Made by a program: the position numbers and the translations under genes. 18,062 nt of DNA from CAZKUN01 sp964555935 (GTDB lineage Bacteria > Armatimonadota > Zipacnadia > Zipacnadales > VGFC01): assembly GCA_964555935.1 (NCBI GenBank), contig CAZKUN010000193.1, forward strand, positions 1-18,062, read 5' to 3'. Below the pieces are notes generated by a model. That model was given only the letters and a program-made list of their open reading frames with translations. It did not search any database and was not told the origin of the DNA. Below are positions 1-7,409 of this stretch, piece after piece (position 1 is the stretch's first letter; every line of letters begins with the position of its first letter).

Positions 1-624
1 GCGGTGCTTCCGGGAGGACCCGAGCGGATTGCGACCGTGACGCACGTCGATGAAGAGCGCGTCCGGGCAACGCTGGGCCAGACAGTCACGAACGACGCCG
101 ATCCCCACGTCGATGTGCGGTTGTACATGGCCCTAACCAAGTCCGGCAAGCCAGAGCTTGTCGTCCAGAAGTGCACCGAGCTCGGTATCTCGTCCATTCA
201 CCCCATGTTGTGCCGCCGCAGCGTCTCCCGACCCAAGGCCGACCGAGCTGAGCGCAAGTCCGAGCGCTGGCAGAAGATCTCCGAGGAGGCCGCCCGCCAG
301 TGCGGTCGGACATCAGGCGCATGGATCGCGCCGGCGATACCGTTCGTTGACGCGCTTCGAGAGATCGCGACGGCGGGCGGCACGGGCCTGATTCTCACGC
401 CCGATGGGGGAGAGGCCGAATCGCGCGCGTTGGGCGAGGCGACCCTCTCGCCGCCGGTCAGTCTGTTGATCGGTCCGGAAGGCGGCTTCGACGATGGTGA
501 GGTGGAGTGCGCGGTCGCGTCGGGAATCGCGCGGGCCCGCGTGGGCCGGAGGGTCTTGCGGGCCGAGACAGCGGCCATTGCCGTCTCGGCCATCGTGATG
601 CGCGCGCTCGGCGAAATGGACTGA
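1..624 (+). CDS. rsmE: 16S rRNA (uracil1498-N3)-methyltransferase RsmE, 5' end outside window
   Basis: RsmE is a SPOUT-class, SAM-dependent enzyme that methylates N3 of U1498 in 16S rRNA. Family hallmarks are visible: ALTKSGKPELVVQKCTELGI (the usual ALPKgdrmElviqKatELGv block), the ERWQKISEEAARQCGR block, LIGPEGGF and, near the end, RRVLRAETAAIAVSAIV, which forms the SAM-binding trefoil knot. About 207 residues are present against a usual 240-250, so roughly 40 N-terminal residues (part of the PUA-like RNA-binding domain) lie upstream. The reading frame is open to base 1. A GTG at position 4 exists, but starting there would remove most of the PUA-like domain, so it is probably an internal valine. 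The gene ends one base before the stop of the opposing lipoprotein gene, with no terminator between them. The family assignment is confident. Confidence 0.93.
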   Translation, partial: AVLPGGPERIATVTHVDEERVRATLGQTVTNDADPHVDVRLYMALTKSGKPELVVQKCTELGISSIHPMLCRRSVSRPKADRAERKSERWQKISEEAARQCGRTSGAWIAPAIPFVDALREIATAGGTGLILTPDGGEAESRALGEATLSPPVSLLIGPEGGFDDGEVECAVASGIARARVGRRVLRAETAAIAVSAIVMRALGEMD

Positions 625-625
625 G

Positions 626-1057
626 TTACTTGGGCGTGCAGCGCGTGACGCCCCACTCGCCGTCTGCCTCGGCGAGATCGAGCGTGATCTCGCCCTGAGG
701 GCCGTTCGTCACGGCGACGGTTGCCTCGCTGCCCCGCGTCGTGGGCGGGCCGGCGATCATCCCCTCGGAGAAGTAGCTGGCCCAAGCCGCGATCTCCGTT
801 GCCTTGGTGTCTTGCATCTTGCCGATGATTCCACTGCGCTGGCCGGACGGGATGTCATCCCAGTCTCCATTCTGCTCGCGTGCGTAGATGACGTAATTCC
901 AAAGCTTGGACGCCGCCTTCGTGTCGCCATCGCCCATCGCGTCGGCGAATGCCTGCGCGACCGCGGACGGCTCGTTGGCCACTTCCTTCTTGCAGCCTGG
1001 GGCAAGCAAGAGCCCGAGCAACGCCGGCACGAGCAGCATCAGTAGTGATCTCTTCAT
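626..1057 (-). CDS. small putative lipoprotein, DUF4878/NTF2-like
   Basis: A protein of 143 aa. It starts with a short Lys-Arg n-region and a Leu-rich hydrophobic stretch ending LLLAPGC, a lipobox-like site with Cys22 as the likely lipidated residue. The -3 position is Ala rather than the usual Leu, so lipidation is probable but not certain. The mature part (PSAVAQAFADAMGDGDTKAA..., ending GEWGVTRCTPK) has the helix-then-sheet pattern of small NTF2-like lipoproteins such as DUF4878, in which a helix precedes a 'GD...A..LW' segment. I chose the ATG at 1055-1057 because an AGAGAGG ribosome site lies 6 nt upstream and the signal peptide follows at once; the frame stays open further upstream without coding character. 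The function is unknown. It converges on rsmE with a one-base gap. Confidence 0.75.
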   Translation of the reverse strand: MKRSLLMLLVPALLGLLLAPGCKKEVANEPSAVAQAFADAMGDGDTKAASKLWNYVIYAREQNGDWDDIPSGQRSGIIGKMQDTKATEIAAWASYFSEGMIAGPPTTRGSEATVAVTNGPQGEITLDLAEADGEWGVTRCTPK

Positions 1058-1144
1058 CCTCAGCCTCTCTGTAACTGTCGGTGCGTTGTGAGTGGACGAT
1101 TGGCCACTGGTCAATGGGTTCCCTCTCGGCATGTGAGAACAGAA

Positions 1145-1171
1145 GACGCCGGGCCAGCGCGGCCCGGCGTC
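1145..1171 (-). terminator. Rho-independent terminator of the 1199-1975 gene
   Basis: A perfect 11-bp inverted repeat (GACGCCGGGCC / GGCCCGGCGTC) with a 5-nt loop. Read on the minus strand it is followed by a T-rich run (TTCTGTTCTC). It lies 28 nt beyond the stop of the upstream minus-strand gene. The plus-strand side has no T-run. Confidence 0.75.
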
Positions 1172-1198
1172 GTTCGTGCGATGAACGCCCGCGGCTCG

Positions 1199-1975
1199 TC
1201 AGCCGGTCGGCGTGAGCGCCTTGCGGACGCGCTTCACGATCGTATACGAGACAACGATCTTCTTGTTGGTGAAATCAGCCGCCTCGGCGTCGTGCGCAAA
1301 ACGGAGTCCGTTCAGAGCCGATCGGATAGCCGTCTCGGAGCCTTCGACTTCGGTGACGCTGTCGCAGTGGACCTCGCCGGCGCTGCGCCAGACGAGCGTC
1401 GCCGTTCCCGCGGCCAGTCCATCCAGCCCTGCGGCGAATTCATCGTCCTCGAGTGCGCGCGACGTCGTCAGGATCTCCAGGACCGCGCGGACGATTTCCT
1501 TGTCCTCTTCGGGGATCACGACCTCGACGGGCCCACTGGAGCCGCGACCGCCGGCGCCGCCCCTGCCGGCCCTCCCACCGCCCGTCACGGGTTCTGCGCG
1601 GGGGAACTGCTGCTTGAACGAGGCCATCCACTGCTTCGCGAGCGTCTTGGCGGTGATGTCCTTGCCCGCCAAATCGCCCTTCAGCACCTCGACAAGAAAC
1701 GTCTCGCCGATGTAGATGCCCGGGACATCGTCTTCCATCTCGATCCACATGTTCGGAGTGCGGACGTTCTCAACCGAGAGCGCCTCGACGATGTGCTGTT
1801 CAGTCTTGCTCGCCCGCGAGGTGAGACTGCCAGATGGGCCGGGGTCTCTGAGACGGAGCACGAGCTTGTTCGCCAGGATTATGTCGTAGAAATCGCCCGC
1901 GAAGGCGGGGCCCACCGCGCCGGCCAGTACCGCAAATACTGCCACTCCCGCTAGTGCCATACGTTGCCGTGTCAT
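1199..1975 (-). CDS. Sec-secreted protein of unknown function
   Basis: A protein of 258 aa with a clear Sec signal peptide: positive n-region MTRQR, a hydrophobic core, and the cleavage motif AFA|GDF at residues 24-27. The mature protein has an N-terminal part (27-130) containing segments such as FYDIILANKLVLRLRDPG and a hydrophobic VPGIYIGETFLVEVLKG. A Gly/Arg-rich linker (about 131-148) follows, then a C-terminal part (150-258) rich in Glu/Ala with a final basic stretch. I do not recognise the family. The start is supported by a GGGAG ribosome site about 10 nt upstream on the minus strand. A strong terminator lies just downstream, so it appears monocistronic. Its product would be periplasmic or extracellular. 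Confidence 0.75.
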   Translation of the reverse strand: MTRQRMALAGVAVFAVLAGAVGPAFAGDFYDIILANKLVLRLRDPGPSGSLTSRASKTEQHIVEALSVENVRTPNMWIEMEDDVPGIYIGETFLVEVLKGDLAGKDITAKTLAKQWMASFKQQFPRAEPVTGGGRAGRGGAGGRGSSGPVEVVIPEEDKEIVRAVLEILTTSRALEDDEFAAGLDGLAAGTATLVWRSAGEVHCDSVTEVEGSETAIRSALNGLRFAHDAEAADFTNKKIVVSYTIVKRVRKALTPTG

Positions 1976-2026
1976 TTGCTGCTGCTCCCTGTGTCGATTG
2001 GTGTTGGCCGGGCGGGGGCCCGGGTC

Positions 2027-2045
2027 CTACTAATAAAGATAGTAG
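2027..2045. promoter_or_regulatory. AT-rich inverted repeat, possible operator or promoter region
   Basis: CTACTA-ATAAAGA-TAGTAG is a 6-bp inverted repeat about 50 nt upstream of the secreted-protein start (minus strand), in the most AT-rich patch nearby. TACTAT/TATCTT on the minus strand could serve as a -10 element, but no good -35 is visible. This is weak, position-based evidence. Confidence 0.22.
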
Positions 2046-2292
2046 ACGACTTCTATTGCCGAAAGTTCAGGTGATCTGAGTCACACGGGGTTTCTGACCG
2101 GGGCGTCCGCCTTGACCGGCACTGCAATCCCGCGTTGGCTGCGATGGTGGCTGTGGTCCGCAGGAACACTCGCGTTTCGACGCCGGTATTCTCGCCCATG
2201 GGAGGGCGGTTGTCAAGGTCTGCCAGGCGAAGCATTTGGGGGGAGTCCGTAACGGAATTTGGGGGCTGCTGGAGTGATGAGGTCCGTGTCGC

Positions 2293-2372
2293 GTGTAGGA
2301 GGGGTTTCAACCCCGACGCCGTGGCTCCGCGCGGCGACGACCGGCCTGTCGGGGTTGAAACCCCTCCTACAC
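2293..2372. repeat. REP/BIME-like palindromic element, 25-bp perfect arms
   Basis: The arms at 2293-2317 and 2348-2372 are perfect inverted copies (25 of 25), each beginning GTGTAGGAGGGG at its outer end, around a 30-nt GC-rich centre. Each arm also contains its own small palindrome, GGGGTT-TC-AACCCC. The element can therefore fold as one long hairpin or as two small ones, which is the layout of paired REP units. It sits in intergenic DNA about 120 nt before the kelch gene. No transposase lies beside it. Confidence 0.8.
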
Positions 2373-2491
2373 TAAGGCAACATCATGCACCCCCAACTCG
2401 CCAGTCAGACCCGAGCCATGAGACTTCGGCACGGACTCATTTAGGGGGCGTGCCAGGACTCCGGCGCGGTCAGGGCGAAAGACCTGCTCTT

Positions 2492-3481
2492 ATGGTACAC
2501 GCACTTGCAGCGACGCTTCTGGGGGCTCTATTGTCGGTCGTAACTTGGGACGTTGGCCCGCCAATGCCGCGACCGAGCGCCGGCCACGCCACGGCGGTTC
2601 TCGACGGTCGACTGTGGCTCGTGGGCGGGACGAACTGGCGTGGGGGAGAGAAGTACTGGCTGGACGATATCCTCGCCTATGACATCGAGGCAAAGAGCTG
2701 GTCCGCCGCCGGCTCCCTGCCGCTGCCGATCTCGTATGCGGCCAAGGCGACTGATGGCGAGGCCTTGTATATCTGCGGCGGCTCGGATGGGGAATCTCCG
2801 CTCCAGAGCTGCACGAAGCTCACCGTCGTGGGGGACAGGCTCAAGCTCGCGCCGTTGCCTCCGCTGCCTGAAGCTCGCGTGTACGCCGGGGCTGCGATCG
2901 ATGCGGGCGTTCTCTACGTCGTCGCCGGAGCGCCCAGCCACAGCGATCTCTCTCGCGTCGCCGACACGCTCTTCGCGCTGGACTTGGGCAGTCCCGGAGA
3001 TGGCTGGACGTCGCTATCGCCCCTGCCGAGAGGGTGCTTCATTCCCGCGGTGGCGGCCGCGGGTGGCAAGATCTACGCCTTCGGTGGCGGCATACTGGAC
3101 GCCGAAGGGCATGCGGTCAATCTCGCCGATTCCTGGGTGTACGATCCCGGAACAGATGCGTGGGAGACGGCGCTGGACCTGCCGTCGGCCTCGCGAGGCT
3201 CGGATGCCATCGCGGTCAGCGATGAGCTGATCCTCCTCGTCGGCGGATACTCGGCTACCTTTGCCGAATCGGAGGCCAACGGACCGGCCTACGGCTTCAG
3301 CGATGTGGTGCTGGCATACCAGCCGGGCGGCGACAGCATGGAAGAGGTGGGCCACATACCGGTGCCCTGCATTGGCACGGCTCCGGTCTCTGACGGAGAA
3401 TTCGTCTACATCACCGGCGGTGAAGAGCGGATGCGGTCGCGGATCGACGTGCTGGCGACCGCGCCCATCGCGCCGCAATAG
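2492..3481 (+). CDS. secreted kelch-repeat beta-propeller protein
   Basis: A protein of 329 aa. The N-terminus MVHALAATLLGALLSVV is a short signal-peptide-like segment. Kelch-type blades follow, with the double-Gly motif and downstream Tyr/Trp: RLWLVGGTNW...DILAYDIEAKSW, ALYICGGSDG, VLYVVAGAPS, KIYAFGGGIL...SWVYDPGTDAWE, LILLVGGYSA and FVYITGGEE. About six repeats fit a six-bladed propeller resembling the NanM/N-acetylneuraminate epimerase class, but the exact activity is unknown. I chose the ATG at 2492 because it starts the hydrophobic segment. The frame is open further upstream, but that part runs through the palindromic repeat and looks non-coding. The ribosome site is weak. The next gene begins 78 nt downstream. 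Confidence 0.8.
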   Translation: MVHALAATLLGALLSVVTWDVGPPMPRPSAGHATAVLDGRLWLVGGTNWRGGEKYWLDDILAYDIEAKSWSAAGSLPLPISYAAKATDGEALYICGGSDGESPLQSCTKLTVVGDRLKLAPLPPLPEARVYAGAAIDAGVLYVVAGAPSHSDLSRVADTLFALDLGSPGDGWTSLSPLPRGCFIPAVAAAGGKIYAFGGGILDAEGHAVNLADSWVYDPGTDAWETALDLPSASRGSDAIAVSDELILLVGGYSATFAESEANGPAYGFSDVVLAYQPGGDSMEEVGHIPVPCIGTAPVSDGEFVYITGGEERMRSRIDVLATAPIAPQ

Positions 3482-3559
3482 GGAACACTTGCCGGGCGAC
3501 GTCGGTTCGGTAGTAGCAGTCGCCATCCTAACACGCAGCAACGCGAGAGGAGCGCCTAC

Positions 3560-4678
3560 ATGGGACGGGACCGGATTTCCCGCCGAGGTTTTCTGAAGAC
3601 AGGTGCGGTCGCTGTCGGAGGTGGCGCGGCACTCACCGCGACCGCCGCGGGAGCGCAAGCGCCCGAGGTCGTGAAGCGCAACGAGCAGGAGGGCATGCGC
3701 TATCGGCTCATGGGCCGGACGGGCTGGCGCGTGTCCGAACTCAGCTTCGGTGGACTCGGCGCCACGGCTCCGGTCATGACGTCCGCCTTTGAGAAGGGCG
3801 TCAACTTCCTGCACACGTCCCATGCCTACGGCGATGGCGCGTCATTCGTTGAGTGTGCCAAGGTGCTGCCGGACCACCGCGACAGCCTGTTCCTCGCGGT
3901 CAAGGCGTTCGGCGCGGATGTTGACGAGTTCGCGGGCTGGCTGAATGCGCTGAAGGTCGAAAAGGCCGACGTCATCTTCCACCCAACGACGAATCCCGCG
4001 GACGGATCGGACGCCAGCGGCGCGCTGAGAGAGAAGTTCCAGGCGCTGAAGGACCGTGGCCTGGTGGACTACCTCGGTCTGACGGTCCACAGCGAAGTCG
4101 TGCCGACCATGAACGCGGCGGTCCAGGTCGACTTCTGGGACTGTCTCATGCCTGTTTACGCGCTCGCGGTTCGGCCTGACCTCGCCGGGGCGATGCAGAC
4201 GGCCGGTGAGAAGAACATCGGCGTTCTCTCCATGAAAACGCTCCAGGGCGCCGGTGGCGAGGGCGCTGTCGCGGCGTTCAAGACGGCTCTGGACAGTCCG
4301 GCGCTGACGTCAGTGCTGAAGGGCATGACGAGCTTCCACCTGCTGGACAGTCTGTCGAGCGCTGTTGGCGAGCGCCCGACGGCGGACGAGCAGGCATCGC
4401 TCTACCAGAACTACGTGGCTCAGCGCAGCTCGTCGTGCGCGATGTGCTCCGCGTGCTCGGGCTGCCCGCAGGGGCTGGCGGTTGAGGAGATCGTCCGCTG
4501 CAGCCTATACTATGAGGGCGAGCTGGGCGACCACGGCCACGCGCGACAGGTCTACCGCGAACTGCCGGCCGAACGCACGGCGGCGGCCTGCGCGGACTGC
4601 GGAACATGCGAGCAGGCGTGCCCCAACGGCCTGCCTATCCGCGAGATCATGCGCGCCACGCATGACAGGCTCGCATAG
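3560..4678 (+). CDS. Tat-exported aldo/keto reductase with C-terminal 4Fe-4S motifs
   Basis: A protein of 372 aa. Residues 5-33 form a Tat signal (ISRRGFLKTGAVAVGGGAAL), implying export after folding with cofactors. Residues 46-285 are an aldo/keto-reductase TIM barrel of the COG1453 kind (MRYRLMGRTGWRVSELSFGG; VNFLHTSHAYGDG; LVDYLGLTVHS; NIGVLSMKTLQG). At the usual catalytic tetrad positions I see Tyr90, Lys115 and His141, but the Asp position appears to be His85. The C-terminus carries two cysteine clusters: C293-x2-C-x2-C-x2-C302-P and C344-x2-C-x2-C-x3-C354-P, a ferredoxin-like arrangement. The start is fixed by AGAGGAG 7 nt upstream. The radical SAM gene follows after 43 nt, so the two may be co-transcribed. 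The substrate is unknown. Confidence 0.88.
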   Translation: MGRDRISRRGFLKTGAVAVGGGAALTATAAGAQAPEVVKRNEQEGMRYRLMGRTGWRVSELSFGGLGATAPVMTSAFEKGVNFLHTSHAYGDGASFVECAKVLPDHRDSLFLAVKAFGADVDEFAGWLNALKVEKADVIFHPTTNPADGSDASGALREKFQALKDRGLVDYLGLTVHSEVVPTMNAAVQVDFWDCLMPVYALAVRPDLAGAMQTAGEKNIGVLSMKTLQGAGGEGAVAAFKTALDSPALTSVLKGMTSFHLLDSLSSAVGERPTADEQASLYQNYVAQRSSSCAMCSACSGCPQGLAVEEIVRCSLYYEGELGDHGHARQVYRELPAERTAAACADCGTCEQACPNGLPIREIMRATHDRLA

Positions 4679-4721
4679 CGATAGATAGAGAGCGCGACCG
4701 GCGTCAGGAGATCTCTAGCAC

Positions 4722-5873
4722 GTGACGGAGCCGAAGGTGGTTGCCAAGCGGACCTCGACCTTGCACGACTTCCCGTATGAGGGACCGCTGCGGAAGTGCT
4801 TCCACCCGTGGATCATCAACGTGACCCCGCCCGGTCGCGCTCACTGCGTTCACGACTGCACCTTCTGCTACGCCCGAGAGGCGATTTACGCGGACACCGA
4901 CGATACCCCCAAGGTCTACGGGAATCTGCCGGAGCTGGTTGAGCGCGACCTTGAGCGCCTCGAGTTGGCGCCGCCGGTGCTGCTGTCAACGACCACGGAC
5001 CCATGCCAGCCGGTGGCCGCGGTGCGCGAGCAAACAGATCGGCTCGTGAGACTGTTGATAGATAGAGGGATCTCCTTCGCGCTCATCACCAAGGGCGATC
5101 CGGCGTTCCTGGGCGAGATCCCGGGATTCTGGGAGTATGAGCGCAAGTACCTGTCGGTCAGCATCGAGGGCGGCCCGCCGGTGATCGAGTTGCTCTCGCC
5201 CGGCGCGGCGTCGTATGAGACGCGCATCAACGCCGTGAGGACAGCCGCGCGAAACGCGACGAAGGTTGCGGTGAGGCTCGATCCGTATCTGGTGCATGTG
5301 TGGCGTGGGGTCCACGGGGAGCACTGGTGGCGCGCCACCGAGGGTCTCATCGCCGAGTTCGCCGAAGCCGGCGCGCGGCACGTAACGGTCGGCACGGGCC
5401 GACTCGATAACCGCACGCCGCGCTCGCACGGGCGGTCGATGCTGGAGCGGCTGGTAGGAATCGTGCATGACAGATTGTCGCCCGACCTCGCCGATCAGAT
5501 GCGCGCCGATTACGTTTACGGGCGGAGCGGCACGTGCCGCGGGTACGTGCTCAGGCATGATCTGCGCGAGGAGTTGCACGACCGGATCAGAGACGCCTGC
5601 GAGCGATATGGGATGACGTATGGGGCGTGTCAGGAGCGTCCGGCTTCGGCCGACAGCGCAGGGATAGCCCACTGCGGTGGCTTCGCGCTCCCCTTTGCGA
5701 GACGTGGCCCTGACGGGCGGTTCCACGCCATCGATGGCTGCACGGCGTGTTGCCATGTCCAGTGCGCGGGCAATCCGGATCCCCCGTGCGGGCGCCCGGA
5801 GCTTGCCCAGCCGAAGCCGTATCGCCCGGCCGCGCTGAAAGCGCCGCGGCAGCGTGCACTTGAAATGAACTGA
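4722..5873 (+). CDS. radical SAM protein, spore photoproduct lyase-like (COG1533)
   Basis: A protein of 383 aa. The radical SAM cysteines are C42-x3-C46-x2-C49-Y (HCVHDCTFCYARE), preceded by KCFHPWIINVTPPGRA as in SPL-like proteins. STTTDPCQP, ALITKG and YLSVSIEG are typical barrel segments of this family. It lacks anything to show that it repairs DNA, so the spore photoproduct lyase label is only the fold family. The C-terminal 80 residues are unusually Cys-rich (Cys303, 318, 340, 343, 344, 348, 356), suggesting an extra metal or Fe-S site. The start is GTG, with CAGGAG 11 nt upstream. It lies 43 nt after the Fe-S aldo/keto reductase and 11 nt before the protease, consistent with an operon. 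Confidence 0.85.
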   Translation: MTEPKVVAKRTSTLHDFPYEGPLRKCFHPWIINVTPPGRAHCVHDCTFCYAREAIYADTDDTPKVYGNLPELVERDLERLELAPPVLLSTTTDPCQPVAAVREQTDRLVRLLIDRGISFALITKGDPAFLGEIPGFWEYERKYLSVSIEGGPPVIELLSPGAASYETRINAVRTAARNATKVAVRLDPYLVHVWRGVHGEHWWRATEGLIAEFAEAGARHVTVGTGRLDNRTPRSHGRSMLERLVGIVHDRLSPDLADQMRADYVYGRSGTCRGYVLRHDLREELHDRIRDACERYGMTYGACQERPASADSAGIAHCGGFALPFARRGPDGRFHAIDGCTACCHVQCAGNPDPPCGRPELAQPKPYRPAALKAPRQRALEMN

Positions 5874-5884
5874 GGTATTGACTA

Positions 5885-6976
5885 GTGGGCGGATCGATTC
5901 AACTTGGGCGCATACTGGGCATCCCCTTGCGCGTCCATTTCACTTTCCTGTTGCTGCTTGCGTTCTTCGGGTATTTGGGATACCGGGACGGCGACGCTGT
6001 TGGTGCCGTGTGGAGCATTCTCTTCATCTGCGCGCTATTTGGCTGCGTCATCCTCCACGAGCTGAGCCACAGCATGGTGGCGCGGTACTATGGAGTCGAG
6101 GTCGAGAGCATTACGCTGCTGCCCATCGGTGGGGTAGCGGCCATGAAGGAGATGCCCCGCGCGCCGGTCCAGGAGGGCGTGATGGCGATCGCCGGTCCGA
6201 TTGCCAGCATGGCAATTGCCGCCGTGTTCGCGGGCATCATTGCGGTGACGGGGAGTTTGGGGCCGATCGTCTTTCAGGGCCAGCCGCTCTTCGGCGCTTT
6301 GATGTGGACGAACATCATCATCGCGATCTTCAACCTGATCCCCGCCTTCCCGATGGACGGCGGACGCGTCCTGAGAGCCGTGTTGGCCCACTACCTGGGG
6401 CTCGTGCGCGCGACGAGGGTCGCGGTGACTCTCGGACAGATCCTCGCCGTCGGGATCGCGCTGGGCGGCGTGTTCATCCTGGGCAACCTGTGGCTGGGGT
6501 TGATCGGCGTGTTCATCTTCCTGGGGGCAGGCCAGGAGGGCCGACAGGTGCAGACGCAGGCCCTGCTCGCGAGCGTCACCGCGCGCCAGGCAATGGTTCA
6601 GGGGTTCGCCACGTTGAACCGCCATTGGACCATCGGCGCCACGCTGGCATACATCGGTCAAGGCTACCAGCGCGATTTTCCGGTGGTGGATGAACTCACG
6701 ATCGTCGGAATCGCCTCGCGGGATGCTCTGGTCAACGCCTACCACCAGCTTGGGCCAGACCGCCTGGTTGGTGAGGTGATGTCAACGGCGATCTGCCAGG
6801 TCACTCCCGAGGCGAACATGGCGGATGTGTACCGGCAAATGCCTCCGGGCGCGTGTCGGGTGCTGCTCGTGCTTGAGGGGGGCGCGGTCATCGGCCTGGT
6901 CACTCCTGACAGCATCCAGGAGCGGCTTGTCGCCGCCTCCTCGGGCCATCTTCCGCCGCCGGCGCGGACGGTTTGA
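5885..6976 (+). CDS. site-2 protease family (M50) zinc metalloprotease with CBS-like C-terminus
   Basis: A protein of 363 aa with several membrane segments (about 18-33, 42-58, 98-122, 139-155, 177-215). The zinc site is HELSH (residues 58-62: His58, Glu59, His62), and the third ligand motif is NLIPAFPMDGGR (150-161, Asp158). Residues about 230-350 resemble a CBS-domain pair (FPVVDELTIVGIASRDAL; VGEVMSTAICQVTPEANMADVYRQM; VLLVLEGGAVIGLVTPDSI), the usual S2P-CBS layout. Such proteases cut substrates within the membrane, sometimes releasing regulators such as anti-sigma factors; CBS pairs usually sense adenine nucleotides. The start is GTG at 5885, 11 nt after the stop of the radical SAM gene. 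A GAGG overlaps that stop and can act as ribosome site. No partner regulator is visible nearby. Confidence 0.92.
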   Translation: MGGSIQLGRILGIPLRVHFTFLLLLAFFGYLGYRDGDAVGAVWSILFICALFGCVILHELSHSMVARYYGVEVESITLLPIGGVAAMKEMPRAPVQEGVMAIAGPIASMAIAAVFAGIIAVTGSLGPIVFQGQPLFGALMWTNIIIAIFNLIPAFPMDGGRVLRAVLAHYLGLVRATRVAVTLGQILAVGIALGGVFILGNLWLGLIGVFIFLGAGQEGRQVQTQALLASVTARQAMVQGFATLNRHWTIGATLAYIGQGYQRDFPVVDELTIVGIASRDALVNAYHQLGPDRLVGEVMSTAICQVTPEANMADVYRQMPPGACRVLLVLEGGAVIGLVTPDSIQERLVAASSGHLPPPARTV

Positions 6977-6993
6977 GGGGCACTTGGCGTCGC

Positions 6994-7022
6994 TTGACAT
7001 CGCCACCCTCTTGCGCTATCCT
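6994..7022 (+). promoter_or_regulatory. sigma70-type promoter of tRNA-Leu
   Basis: A perfect -35 TTGACA (6994-6999), a 17-nt spacer and -10 TATCCT (7017-7022). Transcription would start near 7029, a few bases before the mature tRNA end at 7032. It lies just after the protease stop codon. Confidence 0.85.
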
Positions 7023-7031
7023 ATGGCCCGT

Positions 7032-7120
7032 GCCGACCTGGCGGAATTGGTAGACGCGCTAGGTTCAGGACCTAGTGGGGGTTATTCCCTGTGCCGGTTC
7101 GACTCCGGCGGTCGGCACCA
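7032..7120 (+). tRNA. tRNA-Leu, anticodon CAG
   Basis: A class II tRNA of 89 nt including an encoded CCA (7118-7120). The acceptor stem is GCCGACC / GGTCGGC with discriminator A. The D-arm (TGGCGGAATTGGTAGACGCG) is typical of tRNA-Leu. The anticodon stem is CTAGG/CCTAG with loop TTCAGGA, giving anticodon CAG, which reads CUG. The long variable arm (GGGGG...TCCCT) and T-arm GCCGG-TTCGACT-CCGGC are intact. I see no intron and no disruption. It has its own promoter and terminator. Confidence 0.97.
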
Positions 7121-7131
7121 GTAGACTCCCC

Positions 7132-7166
7132 AACGCTCAGAAACCCCCGTTTCTGGGCGTTTTTCC
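7132..7166 (+). terminator. Rho-independent terminator after tRNA-Leu
   Basis: A 12-bp stem ACGCTCAGAAAC / GTTTCTGGGCGT (one G-U pair) with loop CCCC, followed by TTTTT. It starts 12 nt after the tRNA CCA end. Confidence 0.9.
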
Positions 7167-7218
7167 GTTCTTCCTCCGTGTCGTGACGGATCCGATTCTG
7201 TCCCCTGCAACGGCCTCA

Positions 7219-7262
7219 AAACCTAGTGAACCTAACTGGCTTTCCAACGCGGAAACCTAGCG
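7219..7262 (+). repeat. short direct repeat AAACCTAGTG / AAACCTAGCG
   Basis: Two copies (9 of 10 identical) at 7219-7228 and 7253-7262. The core ACCTAGTG also occurs in the anticodon arm of the tRNA-Leu at about 7070-7077. Such repeats beside a tRNA can be relics of attachment sites, but these are short and no integrase is present. Confidence 0.25.
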
Positions 7263-7409
7263 AAGGCCGGGCGGGTCAATGCTGAGGTTCTGCGTCCGGC
7301 CAACCGTCTCCTGCCTCGTCTCCCAACGTCGCGCCTTGACACTGACCCCCAAGAGTTCCTTCCCCCTCCGTGTCGCCATAGGCCAGGGTTCTTCTTCCTA
7401 TGTAGATGA

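Larger units (their letters stand above)
1976..2491. other. non-coding divergent intergenic region
   Basis: About 515 nt between the divergently transcribed secreted-protein gene (-) and the kelch gene (+). It contains an AT-rich segment with a small inverted repeat near 2027-2045 and a long palindromic element at 2293-2372. Frames cross it without stops on both strands, but their translations are Arg/Ser-rich and show no family motif. I see no convincing gene here. Confidence 0.6.

Noticed and set aside
2293..2372. CRISPR repeat or terminator
   Set aside because: There are only two arms, in inverted orientation, and no regular spacers. There is no T-run, so REP-like is the better reading.
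2135..2491. upstream extension of the kelch gene
   Set aside because: It would translate the palindromic repeat, and the hydrophobic signal-like start is at 2492.
3014..3823. 269-codon open frame on the minus strand across the kelch/reductase boundary
   Set aside because: It overlaps two well-supported plus-strand genes and has biased, motif-free composition.
4680..5068. GATAGATAGAG motif near 4682 and again near 5057
   Set aside because: These are short, low-complexity matches, one of them inside a coding sequence; there is no sign of function.
7336..7364. TTGACA at 7336 as a promoter for the 7492 ORF
   Set aside because: The -35 is perfect, but no acceptable -10 occurs 16-18 nt downstream.
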